Below are positions 9,306-20,032 of a stretch of DNA of 64,000 nt, piece after piece. Origin of the DNA: Aureobasidium sp. EXF-3400 (taxonomy: Eukaryota > Ascomycota > Dothideomycetes > Dothideales > Saccotheciaceae). Each line of letters starts with the position of its first letter. The first letter of the stretch is position 1. Below the pieces are notes generated by a model. The model saw only the letters and a program-made list of their open reading frames with translations, made no database searches and was not told the DNA's origin. The translations under genes and the position numbers were made by a program. The stretch is from assembly GCA_024195585.1 (NCBI GenBank), contig SWBL01000282.1, forward strand, positions 1 through 64,000. Reading direction: 5' to 3'.

Positions 9306-11693
9306 TCATTCAGAATCAGAGCTGTCCGATGGCAGCCATTCAGAATCAGAATCATCATCATCAGAATATTTTTCATCTTCAGAATCAGAATCCTCTCCAC
9401 CTTGACCACGACGCGAGGCTGCAATCCAAATGCGCTGGATCTAAGGATAGTCAGCAACAGTATCGTTGTGTTTACATCTGGAACTTGCCTCTTGGTGGAA
9501 ATCGTCTTCCGTCCAACCTTCTGCTTCCAGTACGGCTTTACGTTGTCTCTTGTCCCATTCGGTGATGTCCTCGGCGTTTCTGATCTTACGATCCTGTACG
9601 TATCCAATTCTGACGTCGAACGAACTCTTCATCGAGATTTGCCAGATGTGGACCGTTCTTGTTTGACCAGGGCGAACGGCGCGAGCCTTGGCTTGAATGT
9701 CCACACAAGGATTGAAATGAGGTGTTGTCGAGATAAGACAGGATGCTTCGATGAAGTTGTGACCGAGGCCGCCTGAATTGGGAGTGGTCACAAGAACCAG
9801 ATGTTCCAGCGATGCTTGCCTCTTGAAGTTATCCAGATTTCTCTTTCTCTGCTCGTCATTCAATCGACCATCATATTGAACGCAGCCCACCCCTTCACCA
9901 ATTTCACGGCGCACTGCAATGTTGATTATGTCCAAGATAGGTCGGAACCGCGCAAAGACAATGATGGCTCCTCCAGAATCAGGCTCTCCCTTCTTCATGG
10001 CGGTGACATGATCGCGGATGATCTTGAGGACAGCGACGATCGTAGAAGATAGCCATTTTCTTTGAGTCGGATTCTTCTCGATATTAGCCAGCCACTTCTT
10101 GTACTCGGTCAGGGCCTTCGAGTTTTCCCTGGCTGCCTTCTTACTGAGCTTAGGGGCCTCAAGTACAGCTGGATGCGCAGTGGATTGAGACGCAGCCGTT
10201 ATCTCAGCAAAGATGTGCCTCGTCAATCTGGCTCTGTTCGCCTTCTTGCTGGCTTTGCCAGAGCCACCTTGCGCCCAATGGTGTCTCAAAGCCTCTTGAC
10301 AGCTTTTCTCCGTCTTAGGGTGGTATGGAAACTTGGAGCCATCGTCGGGCTCGACGTAGACGATGGGATGCTCAACAACCTTGATTTCGTCAAGTGGTAG
10401 CTCTCCATTGAACTTGTCCTCCTTCCGACGACGTAAGCAAAACCCACGAACCAGCAGGGATAACATCCTGCCTCTGCCTTCTTCCAGGCGCTCGTATTCA
10501 TTGACTGACGATTTCTGTTTGTTGACAAAATACTGCTTGAACCGAGCCTCATTGTCGCAGAATGGCTGCAGACGAGCAAAACGAAAGGCAGCGAACCAAT
10601 CTTTGTAACCGTTTTGCTGGGGAGTACCGGTGATATACAGCCCATGTTTCCTCAACAGTGCACATACGGCATTGGTCGTCTTGCCGTTACCCTTGAGAAG
10701 GTGTGCTTCGTCGCAAACCACACGGTGCCATTGCATGGCGTGCAGGAGTCCTTCAGGCATGATCTGTTCGAGAGGAACATACCGAGTCTTCGATTTTGGA
10801 CCTCCTTGCATCTTCTGCCTTTTTGTGGGTTCGACAATCTCGTGCTTTTCCCCTAGCATACGTAGGTTTTGGTGCTTTGCGAAAACATGCCCTTGGGCAT
10901 AGTCGCGCTCAACAGTCTGGTAGCTCACTACCACATAGTCATAAGCTTGAAGGCTCTTGTGACTCTTGGGGTTGCGGATCTGGTCACGATAATCATAGAT
11001 CTTGCGTCGAGGAACTGTTGCATGAAGTTCTGCTATCCAGGCATCTCTCAAAGCGGCTGGAACGACAACAAGAACTGGACCGGTCCAGGTAGCTTCGCAC
11101 AAGGCTATCGTCTGGATGGTTTTGCCCAAACCCATATCATGCAGCGAGCCAGGGGACTTCTGAGCTTGGTCAACTCTAATGAGCTGCCCCACATCCTGCA
11201 TCTGATATGGTTTGAGGGCCTTGCTACTGTACTTCATTTCTCCAGGTGGTTCCTTGAGTGTCAGGCCAGGCACAGGTTTGGTCTTGATTCCCGCATCCTT
11301 ACTTCTGCCTCGATCGATGTTGGCCCAGAACTCCTGCTCGAAGGTTGATTTATGATCAGATTGGTCGGATTTGACGGACGATTCAAGGCCATAGTCGTGG
11401 CCACCTCCCTGGACGAAGCTCTCAAAAACCTTGTCGGCTCTTGTGTGTGGATTGTTGTGGTTGTCTTCGTTGGCCTCTGGCGAGGAGGCTGATTCTGTGA
11501 CTTCTAACTTCCCCCAGCCTGTTGCACCGAGCAAAGCAGCTTTCTTCAAGGCTATCGCCTCATCGAATCTTTCCGGCGGCTGTACCTGATCACTGGGCTG
11601 GTCCGTAAAAAGATCGTCGAAGCTGCGGGAACCCAGTCGATTGAGCTCGAGGTCGATGCTCGAGAGCCAGGATCCTTCTATCGAGTCCGACAT
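9306..11693 (-). CDS. SNF2-family ATPase, divergent
   Basis: Two exons, 11693-9489 and 9440-9306, giving 779 residues. The 48-bp intron is GC-AG: donor AG|GCAAGT, acceptor CTTAG. Without splicing the frame ends early; with it the protein gains an acidic tail of SD/SE repeats. The SNF2 core is visible: Walker A DMGLGKT, motif II DEAH, motif III TGTPQQN, and in the C-terminal lobe FARFRP, YDGRLNDEQR, then GGLGHNF and an Arg-containing QAKARAVRPGQ in place of the usual QAxDRxHRxGQ. It is probably a nuclear DNA translocase or chromatin remodeller. No bromodomain, chromodomain, RING or HIRAN is seen, so the subfamily is not assigned. The start is the first ATG; upstream is a possible 5'-UTR intron donor. 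Confidence 0.85.
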
Positions 11694-12090
11694 GAAGACC
11701 AAGTCTAGAGATTAGTTAGCTCCTTTCGAGATATTTGACCTGAGACACACATACTCACAAAGGGGGGAATACGATGACAGTTTTCCGAGATTGAATGCCG
11801 GGGAGGGTGGTTGTGTGTTGATATGTAAGGTAAACAAGAGCGCTTAGAGATAAAGGAAAGAATTTCAACCTTTTCGTGAAGTTGAGCACAGTGAATGATT
11901 GTGAGTACGTGGGTCGACCCTGAATGGAAACAACAAACAATGACCTGCGAATGGACAACGGAAATTTGATTTGCACAAAGACCACCGCCAGCACACCTCG
12001 ACAGCACACAGCGATCTTGCCCACCCGCATTGACTATCACCAAAAACTCAAGCCTTCCCAGCAAACATTTCTCGTCGCACCTGCGCAATC
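11694..12090. promoter_or_regulatory. Divergent intergenic region
   Basis: 397 bp between the SNF2 gene and the Ser/Asp-Lys-rich gene. A GTATGT donor-like site near 11755 (minus) may start a 5'-UTR intron. No other feature is seen. Confidence 0.35.
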
Positions 12091-12737
12091 ATGTCTTCGC
12101 CTGCTGCAATTAATGACTGGATCCATTCCCTTGGAGCCGCCGCTTTCATCAAGAAAGAAAGAAAGGTCGATGCGACTCTTCTTGACTACTGACAATATCT
12201 GACGCATCACAGGCACGCCCACCCTCGCGCTCACGCTCGCCCTCAAAATCGCCATCGAGAGGCTCCGACGCGGGTGATCGAATCCGTGCCCAAGAACAGA
12301 TCATCGCGAAGCTGGAGGCTCAGATCGCCAAAGGAAACAATGAACTGGACGTCCTCAACAAGCTGAACGCTGGCATCGATCATTACGAAAATCTCGGCAC
12401 CTCTCAGGAACGCAAACTCATCTCACTCACTATCGGAGTTGCCGAAGCTGGCAAGCCCTTGCAGATTGACTCGGATTCTCAGTCCAACTCCGATTCCAGT
12501 TCCAGCTCCGACTCTGACTCTGACTCTGATTCTGACTCTGAATCCGGTTCATCTACGTCCTCGGGCTCTTCTAGTGACAGTTCTTCCCAGTCTGGTGAGC
12601 CCAAGAAGAAGAAGAACAAGAACAAGAACAAGAAGAAGGGCAAGGACAAGAAGAAGGAAGACAAGAAGGAAGACAAGAAGAAGAGAAGCAAGAACAAGGG
12701 AGGCAAGGGAAAGGGAAAGGAAGAGGGAGAGGAGTAG
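12091..12737 (+). CDS. Low-complexity Ser/Asp-then-Lys protein
   Basis: Two exons, 12091-12165 and 12213-12737 (47-bp GTCGAT-CAG intron with CTGAC branch), 199 residues. Order: a short folded-looking N-terminus (MSSPAAINDWIHSLGAAAFI); an SR-like stretch (RPPSRSRSPSKSPSRGS); a helix (EQIIAKLEAQIAKGNNELDV); an acidic block of alternating Ser and Asp ending about residue 145; then a block of Lys, Asn, Asp and Glu almost to the end. The polyampholyte layout, acidic Ser block followed by Lys block, recalls nucleolar NOLC1/Nopp140-like proteins, but homology is not claimed. The Ser/Asp tract is a probable CK2 target by sequence type. Confidence 0.65.
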
Positions 12738-13355
12738 TAGGACAAGGTCAAGGAGAACAAGCCCAAGAAGGACAGGCAGCAGTGTTGAAGGTCGATCGGA
12801 GGGCTCAACGATGAACCTGATCAGATCATGGTCGAGATGAAGGATAACCGTCCCACAAAAAGGGGTACTAATTCGCAGGAAAGCGATCGTGAACAAGCCC
12901 TTTTTGAGGAAGAGCTGTTGGGTCAAGCGAGAGAGAATGACAAGGTCCAAATGATGATTCTTTTTGCCTTTCCTACTCTCAACTCGTTCTTTTGTCTGCC
13001 ACATTCCTACTCACCTAGTCGTCCTCTGGTTTCTGCGCAGGATCGAGCTGAATGATATACAAAGCTCATTCGTAGTTCATGTTTCACTCCAGCATCGACG
13101 CCTCGAACCTTGCTTCACGGTCTGTCTCGCCGCTCACCAGTCTTACGTTGGTGCCTGCATCCCACGATCTCTCTAGCGCATTCAGCATCGGCGCCTCGAA
13201 CCTTACTTCACTCATTGTCTCACCGCTCGCCAGTCTCACACTGGTGCCTACATCCCCACGATCTCTCTAGCGCACTCAACACCAACGATCTCTTGCCCGT
13301 CTTCCTTCTCGCCAGAACATCCTCTCCACCGTCAAGCTTTCACGCCTCAGCCAGG
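12738..13355. other. Intergenic with a tandem duplication
   Basis: Holds the 3' flank of the low-complexity gene and the upstream region of the family gene, including the 94-bp duplication listed separately. Confidence 0.5.
13090..13277 (+). repeat. Imperfect tandem duplication, 2 x 94 bp
   Basis: Unit 1 is 13090-13183 and unit 2 is 13184-13277. Both run from AGCATCG(A/G)CGCCTCGAACC to CCACGATCTCTCTAGCGCA(T/C)TC with scattered differences. A shorter third echo (ACGATCTCT) follows. It lies 80-270 bp upstream of the start of the gene at 13356, in its promoter or 5' UTR. The differences are spread out, so the duplication is not brand-new. Confidence 0.9.
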
Positions 13356-14498
13356 ATGCCCGCAGCAAACCCGAGCGGACATTTCCACGTTGAGAAGCGC
13401 CTTGATGTCAACAAGATTGCCGACATCCAGCAGATAAGAAAAAACACAGCGGAAATCGTGTTCACTGACGAACGCGAGTACAAAGGAGTGCTGTTTGTGG
13501 CCGTCGCCGAAAACCGCAAGAAGGATGAGAAATCCACCAAACGCCAGAAGTCCGACTTCAAAGCAGTGGTCCTTGGTCAGAGCCAAGAAGAGCCTGGCAA
13601 GGTTGTGCTATACAGAAAGCCACTCAAGATCTTCCAGACCAGCTTCGGCATTGAGATGAAGCAGGGTGCGATCGCAGTTGGAAACGTTCACTGGTGCTCC
13701 GGTCTTCAGATCAAGTGGGAGCCCCAAACCACACCAAACACTCAGGTCGAAACTGGGCTATTCAAGGAAAAGGTGTTGCAAGATGCAAGAGTCAAATTGG
13801 CTAAGGAGCTCTTCGCATTGCTAGATGCGGAGGATGATTGGTCGGATGTCGACTGGGATGGAATCGAGGTTAGTAAAGTGGTTCATAACCATCCATACGT
13901 ACGTGTGCTAACCGAATCGACCTAGTCCAAGATCGATAGTGTGCAACGCCAGCTAAATGTTGCCAATTCGCCAAAGGATCGCCAGAAGAAGGGAGGAAAG
14001 AAGCCCAGTACGCCAAAGAAGAACAAGAACCTCACCACCAAGAAGAATGTCGAGGCTGAACAAGAAGAACCTTCCGGAAACGAAGACTGGACCAGCGACA
14101 GACACCTTGTGACCGACTGCAAGTTCAATATCGACAAGAGTGTCAAGTTGAGCGACGAAGAGAAAGCCAGGGTCAAGTTCCTGATGAAGCAATACAGGGC
14201 TCAGGAGCCCGACGACTTCGAGCAATACAACCACGAGCTCGCAAGACTCCTCGACAAAGCCTTTAAGGCTCCTTTCCACGTCAAGATCTTGAACAACTTT
14301 ACGATGGCAAGAAGAGTAAACTTCAAGTTCCTTGGTGTTCAAACCTTTGCTGTGTTCGCAGCTTGGTGGGAGAACAGGGACGTAAAGTCGGACGATCGTT
14401 CGCGCAGCCGTTCGTCCAAGAAGACAGTTCCACGCAACGTCCAGATGTGGAATGCTAGAAATCAGATAGCCTCCTTGTTCCGCTACAGGATCTGGTAG
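13356..14498 (+). CDS. Unrecognised protein, intact member of a local family
   Basis: Two exons, 13356-13868 and 13926-14498 (57-bp intron, CTAAC branch), 361 residues. No known domain is recognised. Exon 1 encodes a compact alpha/beta-looking region (FHVEKRLDVNKIADIQQIR, then HWCSGLQIKWEP, then an acidic EDDWSDVDWDGIE). Exon 2 starts with a basic linker (QKKGGKKPSTPKKNKN) and continues with DCKFNIDKSVKLSDEEKARV. Two decayed relatives lie 10-12 kb to the left on the other strand. The 3' end is uncertain: after the TAG at 14496 another frame reads VGVFFYDKKTAR and runs into a strong donor (GTGAGT, 14530), a CTGAC branch and an acceptor (14589), so the true last exons may differ from the model given. 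Confidence 0.65.
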
Positions 14499-14988
14499 GC
14501 GTGTTCTTTTACGACAAGAAGACTGCTCGGTGAGTCTGGAAGCTCATATTTTGTTGGTCGCATTCTGACGTTTCATCGCATCGTTGCAGCTGCAGATATC
14601 CTCGCCATCCGGACCACGATCTTCAAATTCTTCTCTGCCTTTCTTGCGGTCAACATTTCCCTTTTTGCACGTTTCCTTTCTGGTTCTTTTTTTTTTTTTC
14701 CCCCTTACTTGACTTTCATCTCGTTCTGCTCTTTATTTCTTGATTTTCAGCCGCTTTTCGAAAAAAAAGGCATCACGGTTTGCCAGAGGCCAACAACGAT
14801 TCACGACCATCACGAGCAATTACGCCTCCGCTAGCATTTTGAAGCAGCACCAAGAATATACTTATCTGAAATATACATATCCTATCATACCTCGGAACTC
14901 CAAATGTTTATTGACCGCGTTCTTTAGAGAAAAACAAGAGACTGGAGCGATACAGACGATCGAGAAGATGCTGACCATTTTAGACCTC
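14499..14988. other. Convergent intergenic with poly-T tract
   Basis: Contains a possible extra intron of the upstream gene (14530-14589) and a run of about 14 T near 14687-14700 followed by CCCCC. No separate gene is seen. Confidence 0.4.
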
Positions 14989-16873
14989 TTACTTGTTGAC
15001 CAGACTCAGACGACAGGGCATACCCTCCCTCGGCTTCGCAGTACCGAGTTGGATCTGATAAGCCTTCTCGCCAAACTGTTCTTGCACACCACTCAAATCA
15101 CTCGGGTATCCCGAGCCATCGTTCTTCAACTTCTCCACTTCTGCGAAAGCCTCATGGAAATCGAATTGGCGTGTCGTCATTGCTAGCATCATTTTCGTCT
15201 CTAGCATTGCCAGCTCCTGACCAATGCAGTTACGAGGGCCTTTTGCGAATGCCATGAAAGCATCACGGTTTGCTGCACCTTTGGAATTACTTTCATCGAG
15301 CCAGCGTTCTGGGCGGAAAGAGTAAACATCCTCGCCCCAGAGATCTGGGTTCACCATGTGTCCAAGGTTGTGGCTCCAGAGCAACCAGCCATCTGTAGGG
15401 TAGCGTTCGCCGGTGTCAGGATCAGAGATGAAGAAACTAACGATACGTAAGTAATGTGAAAGACGAATCGCAAACCATTACTTACTCTGGGGCTCCAGCG
15501 CGGACAGTGTTTCCAGGGGGGAATATTCTCAGTGTTTCGCGCACAACGGCGTCCGCATACCTCATCTTGTTGAGTAGATACGGATCGGCTTTGATCATAT
15601 CGCCAGTCTTGCTAACATCCGTGCCAAAGACATCCTCACATTCTTTTCGCAGTCGAGCAAGCGCTGTTGGGTGCTGACTAAGTTGGTAATGGCAGTAGCA
15701 GATGGTCGAGCTGCTTGTGTCGTGGCCAGCAAAGATGAAAACCTTGATGTTTCGTAAGGCGGCATCCTTGAATTTTGGATCAAGCTTCGTGGTGTCACCG
15801 CTTGCATTATTTTCCTTGAGGTAAGTCTCAAGCGCCAGGTCGATCACATGTTTCTTCTTGCCCCTGGAATTGCGTGTGGCAAATCTTTCCTCGAGTCGCT
15901 TACCCACATACGTATCCATCTGTCTCTGGTTCCACCACTGTACGAATGGGCGAAAAATGTTGAAGATCTGCAGAGGCTTTTGCATGACAGCTGATGACAT
16001 TAGATCTGGTCGCTCATATACGAGGTTTACTCACGGACAATCTTCATCCATCTTACTTGACTTTCGAAAGCTGTGACAAGCGGATGTTCCACCAATTGAG
16101 AATTGAAATCGTCATCCCTGATAGTCGTAAGCCGTGTACAGTCGAGTTTCAGACACGGTAGATGGCTCACAGTACTATTTTGCCAATAATGTCTATGGTC
16201 AAGCGAGTCGCATGATGTTCCATGCGGAATAGTTCATTATTGACTGCGTGTTTGTGTAGGATCTGAGCAAATGTGGCTACATTGTCGACGATTGTAGGCA
16301 TCATGGTCATGAGATGGGCGACAGAAAATCCAGGGTTGAAAGCAGATCTCCATACCTTCCATTGAGGACCGTCGCTCGATAGCATATCACCGCCTCCACT
16401 TATGACCGAGAGGGCTTTGCCGAGCACTTGCGACCTACATTAGCTTGCAAGACATATTGATATACTGCTAGAGACGAGATACCTGGATGTTTGGGCATCG
16501 ACCTCTCAGTAAGGAACTGGCTACTGTATGATGTATGCGTCGCGACGCACAGTGATTCTGAGAATGGCCATAGGTCCAAGTAGAACAGATCGGGTAAGTT
16601 GTACCGGTATTTGACTATCAGAGGCAAACTTTGACCTGCACATCCTCGAGGGGAAGCTCGCGAGGCTTCGGCCATAACCTTCAGATGTCCGAAGATTGGG
16701 TGATGAGGAGGACCCGGCTATTGAGCAGAAGGTTAGTCGAGGCGATGGGGAACCAACAGTAACTAATGACTTGCGAGTGTTGCAATATTTCGTCTCCAAA
16801 CATAACCTCTGTAGATGAATCGGCCAATTGCCGTCAGCACGACAGCCAGTATTGCTAGAGCAAGCGTGTTCAT
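14989..16873 (-). CDS. Cytochrome P450 monooxygenase, microsomal
   Basis: Six exons: 16873-16775, 16717-16483, 16426-16171, 16117-16035, 15990-15486 and 15436-14989; 541 residues. The first intron is GC-AG (ACTC|GCAAGT), joining the membrane anchor (MNTLALAILAVVLTAIGRFI) to the proline hinge PGPPHHPIFGHLK. Class hallmarks are all present: I-helix AGHDTSSST, K-helix ETLR, FRPERW, and the heme loop FAKGPRNCIGQE with Cys463. It is expected to be ER-bound and to take electrons from a P450 reductase. The KHPVLGKALSVISGG and WRSAFNPGFSVAHL stretches resemble fungal secondary-metabolism P450s, but no other biosynthetic gene is adjacent, so the substrate is unknown. Confidence 0.9.
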
Positions 16874-17351
16874 GCTGGCTGCTGCTGTGGGTGTTCTTGG
16901 AAGGGTAATGCAGCAGGATGTCTAGGCATGAAAATGAAGAGTTACATATCTGGCGTCGAGCCTTTGTATATGCTCGAGCTGAAGGCACTGCATCCTTCGA
17001 GATGCGTGCAACCCCTCATGCTTGTGGCGCTTACCGTACATGACGATACGTCATCCTACAGGGGCAGGAGAGCGACGAGGATAAGCAGAGTCGGAAGTGA
17101 TGAAGGCAGAATATAGACAAGGCGAATTAGGACACAAAAGTAGCACTTAGGAATCCATGTCGACAAGATGTGAGCAGACAACGAACATAGCGTTTATGGG
17201 GGTGATGGTCAGGGTGTGACAAGGTCCGATGTGTCAAACAAGTGTTGGTAGACGAGGCAGGGGTCTCGCACTTAAAGCTCTTCGAGAACAAGAAACAATT
17301 CATTCGGATCTTTCGATATCACAACAGGTTCACGAAAAGTAGAATTTAAAG
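16874..17351. promoter_or_regulatory. Divergent intergenic region
   Basis: Shared upstream region of the P450 and SNX4 genes. No specific site is recognised. Confidence 0.4.
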
Positions 17352-18809
17352 ATGGGGACGTTGTCGATAGTGAGAGGTTGGGAGACAGATCGGCTTGCGT
17401 ACGTCATGCCGCCGAACCCCAGATCCACCTCAGGCAGTGGCAGCTCTCTGGACCGAGACCGAGCCAAACGCAGACGCACACATTCAACTTGCCAATCCTT
17501 GCAACGCATTCTAGACAGACACATGGCCATGGAGTACGAACCCACCGCCGACGACGCGAACGTCGACCTCGCCGGGCCCGGTCTGCATGGCAAGCTGGAC
17601 TGCCGCGTAACAGATCCTCAGAAGGAGAACGAGGGCACCCAGAACCCCTTCATCTCGTACCTCGTCACCACCGATACCGACTTCAAGTCCTTCGTCAACT
17701 CGCACTCATCGCTGCGTCGCCGCTTCACAGACTTTGTCTTCCTGCAAAAACACCTCACGCGCGAGTATCCGCAATGTGCTGTCCCGCCGCTGCCCGACAA
17801 GCACAAGATGGAGTATGTCCGCGGCGACCGCTTCGGTCCTGACTTTACCTCGCGCCGCGCACACGCTCTGAACCGCTTCTTGAACCGCCTCACCCTACAT
17901 CCTGTTCTCCGACGCGCTGCATTGCTTGCCCAGTTCCTCGAAAGCGACTCATGGAACTCGACCATGCGTTCCCGAGCCGCTCGCGGCATGAGCGCTGGCG
18001 AGGCTACCGCTCCTAGCGTGCTGGAAACATGGACAGACAGCTTCCTGAACGCCTTTGCCAAAGCCCACAAGACCGACCGCCGCTTCGTTGACGTCCGCGA
18101 ACGTGCCGACAAGCTCGACGACGACCTCTCCACCGTTTCCAAATCAGTTTCCCGCCTCGCACGCCGCGAATCCGATCTCGAAGGTGACTACGCCGACCTA
18201 GCAGCACAGTTCCAAAAGCTCGCACAGCTTGAGCCCGGTGTGCAAAACGAGCTCACCAGCTTTGGCTCCAGCATACAAACAAACTCACAGGCATGGAAAG
18301 ACTTGCGCGAATACACCGACCAAGACTACCTCGGCAGTCTGCGTGACATGGAAGCCTACATCGCCTCAGTGAAAGCCCTCCTCAAGACGCGCGAGCAAAA
18401 ACAACTCGATTCTGAAGGCCTATCCGAATACCTCACCAAAGCAGCCAGCGAGCGCGATAATCTAGCCTCGGGACCTAGTATGGGTGCCTCTGGTTTCATC
18501 CGTGCCAAACTCGAAGATGTACGCGGTGTCGACCACGAAACAGCCCGTAAAGAGCGTATCCGCAAATTGGAACTCCAGATCGAGCGTCTGCAGAACGAAG
18601 TCGAGGCAGCCAAGAAGACGAGCGAGGCCTTCGACATTGAAGTCGTCAAGGAGGTTGATGACTTTGAGCGTATCAAAGCAACAGAGTTCCGCGAGACGCT
18701 CGGTGGACTTGCCGATGCCAATTGCCAGTACTTCCGCTCGACCATCGATACATGGCAGAAATTTATCGATCAAATGGAACGCGAGCAAAAGGAGGCAGCG
18801 ACGAGTTGA
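17352..18809 (+). CDS. SNX4: Sorting nexin 4 (Atg24-like)
   Basis: Single exon, 485 residues. A PX domain (about 80-200) contains the phosphoinositide-binding RRFTDFVFLQKHL segment and the FLNRLTLHP/ LLAQFLE end; a long coiled-coil BAR region (about 215-480) follows. The family binds PI3P on early endosomes and sorts SNAREs back to the Golgi; in fungi it also works in selective autophagy. The first about 55 residues are Ser/Arg-rich and poorly conserved-looking; internal Met19 or Met57 (MAMEYEP) could be the real start. Unusually for this window, there is no intron. Confidence 0.85.
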   Translation: MGTLSIVRGWETDRLAYVMPPNPRSTSGSGSSLDRDRAKRRRTHSTCQSLQRILDRHMAMEYEPTADDANVDLAGPGLHGKLDCRVTDPQKENEGTQNPFISYLVTTDTDFKSFVNSHSSLRRRFTDFVFLQKHLTREYPQCAVPPLPDKHKMEYVRGDRFGPDFTSRRAHALNRFLNRLTLHPVLRRAALLAQFLESDSWNSTMRSRAARGMSAGEATAPSVLETWTDSFLNAFAKAHKTDRRFVDVRERADKLDDDLSTVSKSVSRLARRESDLEGDYADLAAQFQKLAQLEPGVQNELTSFGSSIQTNSQAWKDLREYTDQDYLGSLRDMEAYIASVKALLKTREQKQLDSEGLSEYLTKAASERDNLASGPSMGASGFIRAKLEDVRGVDHETARKERIRKLELQIERLQNEVEAAKKTSEAFDIEVVKEVDDFERIKATEFRETLGGLADANCQYFRSTIDTWQKFIDQMEREQKEAATS

Positions 18810-19230
18810 AGACATAGATGGTCTTTGATTTGATACTACAGAGGGGTGTTTTTACGTCTGGCGCAACAACAGGAACACGAGGAATAGCCGGAATGTGTAA
18901 TTACGATCTGTTTCTGATCGAGCGTTCTTCGAACCTTAGAGGAAATGTGAATTTCTTGATCAATTGTTCTCGCATTGCTTCCTTTCTTTCCTTCTGTCGT
19001 GTTTTATGATACTAAGCCATGGCTCTGAGGGGGGCCTCTCTTTGAAGTCCTCTCCATCCTGGCTAAGTGCGATCTCCCGACCTCCCGAACAAGGAAGGTG
19101 CCATGCACCCGCTCTCAGATGAGACATTCCATCATGAACCCCCTAGAACCCTTTCCTTCTCAACACTGCTTCCATGTCTTTCTCCGCCACTCGTTTGTTT
19201 CTTTGAAGCAGACCACATGCATGGTCCCAT
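18810..19230. other. Convergent intergenic
   Basis: 3' flanks of SNX4 and the small membrane-protein gene. No gene is seen. Confidence 0.4.
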
Positions 19231-19490
19231 TCAATCGTCAAAGTAAGAACCTCTGCACACCTCAGCATCATAGTTCTCATGTCTGGCAGGCTTATATCTG
19301 CCTCCTCTGCTCTTCTTTGCCTTTTTCTTTGCGTCTTTGGGAGGGTTCTTGTACTTGCCGTCCCAGAACAATTTGCCCACAAATGAAGTGACTGTGGCGA
19401 TGATGAGGACGATGAAGGTACGTTTTCCTCCCTATAGGGAGAGTTAGAGATAGGGGAAGAAGAGAAGGGGGAGAGGGTGCTTACTGCCAT
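19231..19490 (-). CDS. Small single-pass membrane protein, 68 residues
   Basis: Two exons: a 6-nt first exon (19490-19485, ATGGCA) and 19431-19231, separated by a 53-bp GTAAGC-TAG intron. The product starts MAGGKRTFIVLIIATVTSFV, one hydrophobic helix of about 18 residues, followed by a Lys-rich, Pro-containing tail (KYKNPPKDAKKKAKKS) and an acidic end. It looks like a small tail-exposed ER or mitochondrial membrane protein; I do not recognise the family. Support is the clean helix, the basic flank and the in-frame splice. Confidence 0.55.
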
Positions 19491-20032
19491 TGTTGCGGTG
19501 TTGAAGGTAGTGAAATTGGGTAGTTGATGAAAGTCGGAACGGAGAGAAGGGTTTGTGCTTGTTGAGCAGAGATCGTGGGATCAAGTGACGAAGATTCAAT
19601 GGGCTTGTCTGATGTAAGATGCAGTGGCGATCTATGGATTCAAAGTCAGTCTCTTAAGACTACTGGAAGCAAAGCGCAATGGACTTACACAGCGCACTGT
19701 TGATTGTCGATAAAGGATGATTGATCGAGACTTGAGATCGTTATGGTTCGAGACAGAAGAGTATATCGACCAGCAATCTGCGGTGGAGGACAAGGAGAGG
19801 AAGAGACTAAACCGTCTTGAACCCATCGATATATACGGTAAGAGGAGGTCCGAGCGCCATAGGGAGTGACTGAGAAGCAGTGAAGCTGGTTGACTGCGAG
19901 CAAACAGAAAAGCATTACGAGAAGATTCCACAAGCAAGTGACGGGGGCAGTGACGGATTGGAAGAAAAGAATGTGACGGAGAACGTCAATTCAGATGCGT
20001 ATCTACTTGCTCCGAACCCATAGACTTCCATT
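19491..20032. other. Intergenic
   Basis: Upstream region of the small membrane-protein gene and 3' flank of TRS130. Minus-strand frames here lack any recognisable feature. Confidence 0.4.

Noticed and set aside
17618..18142. Minus-strand open frame opposite SNX4
   Set aside because: Lies wholly inside the PX/BAR coding region and has no domain.
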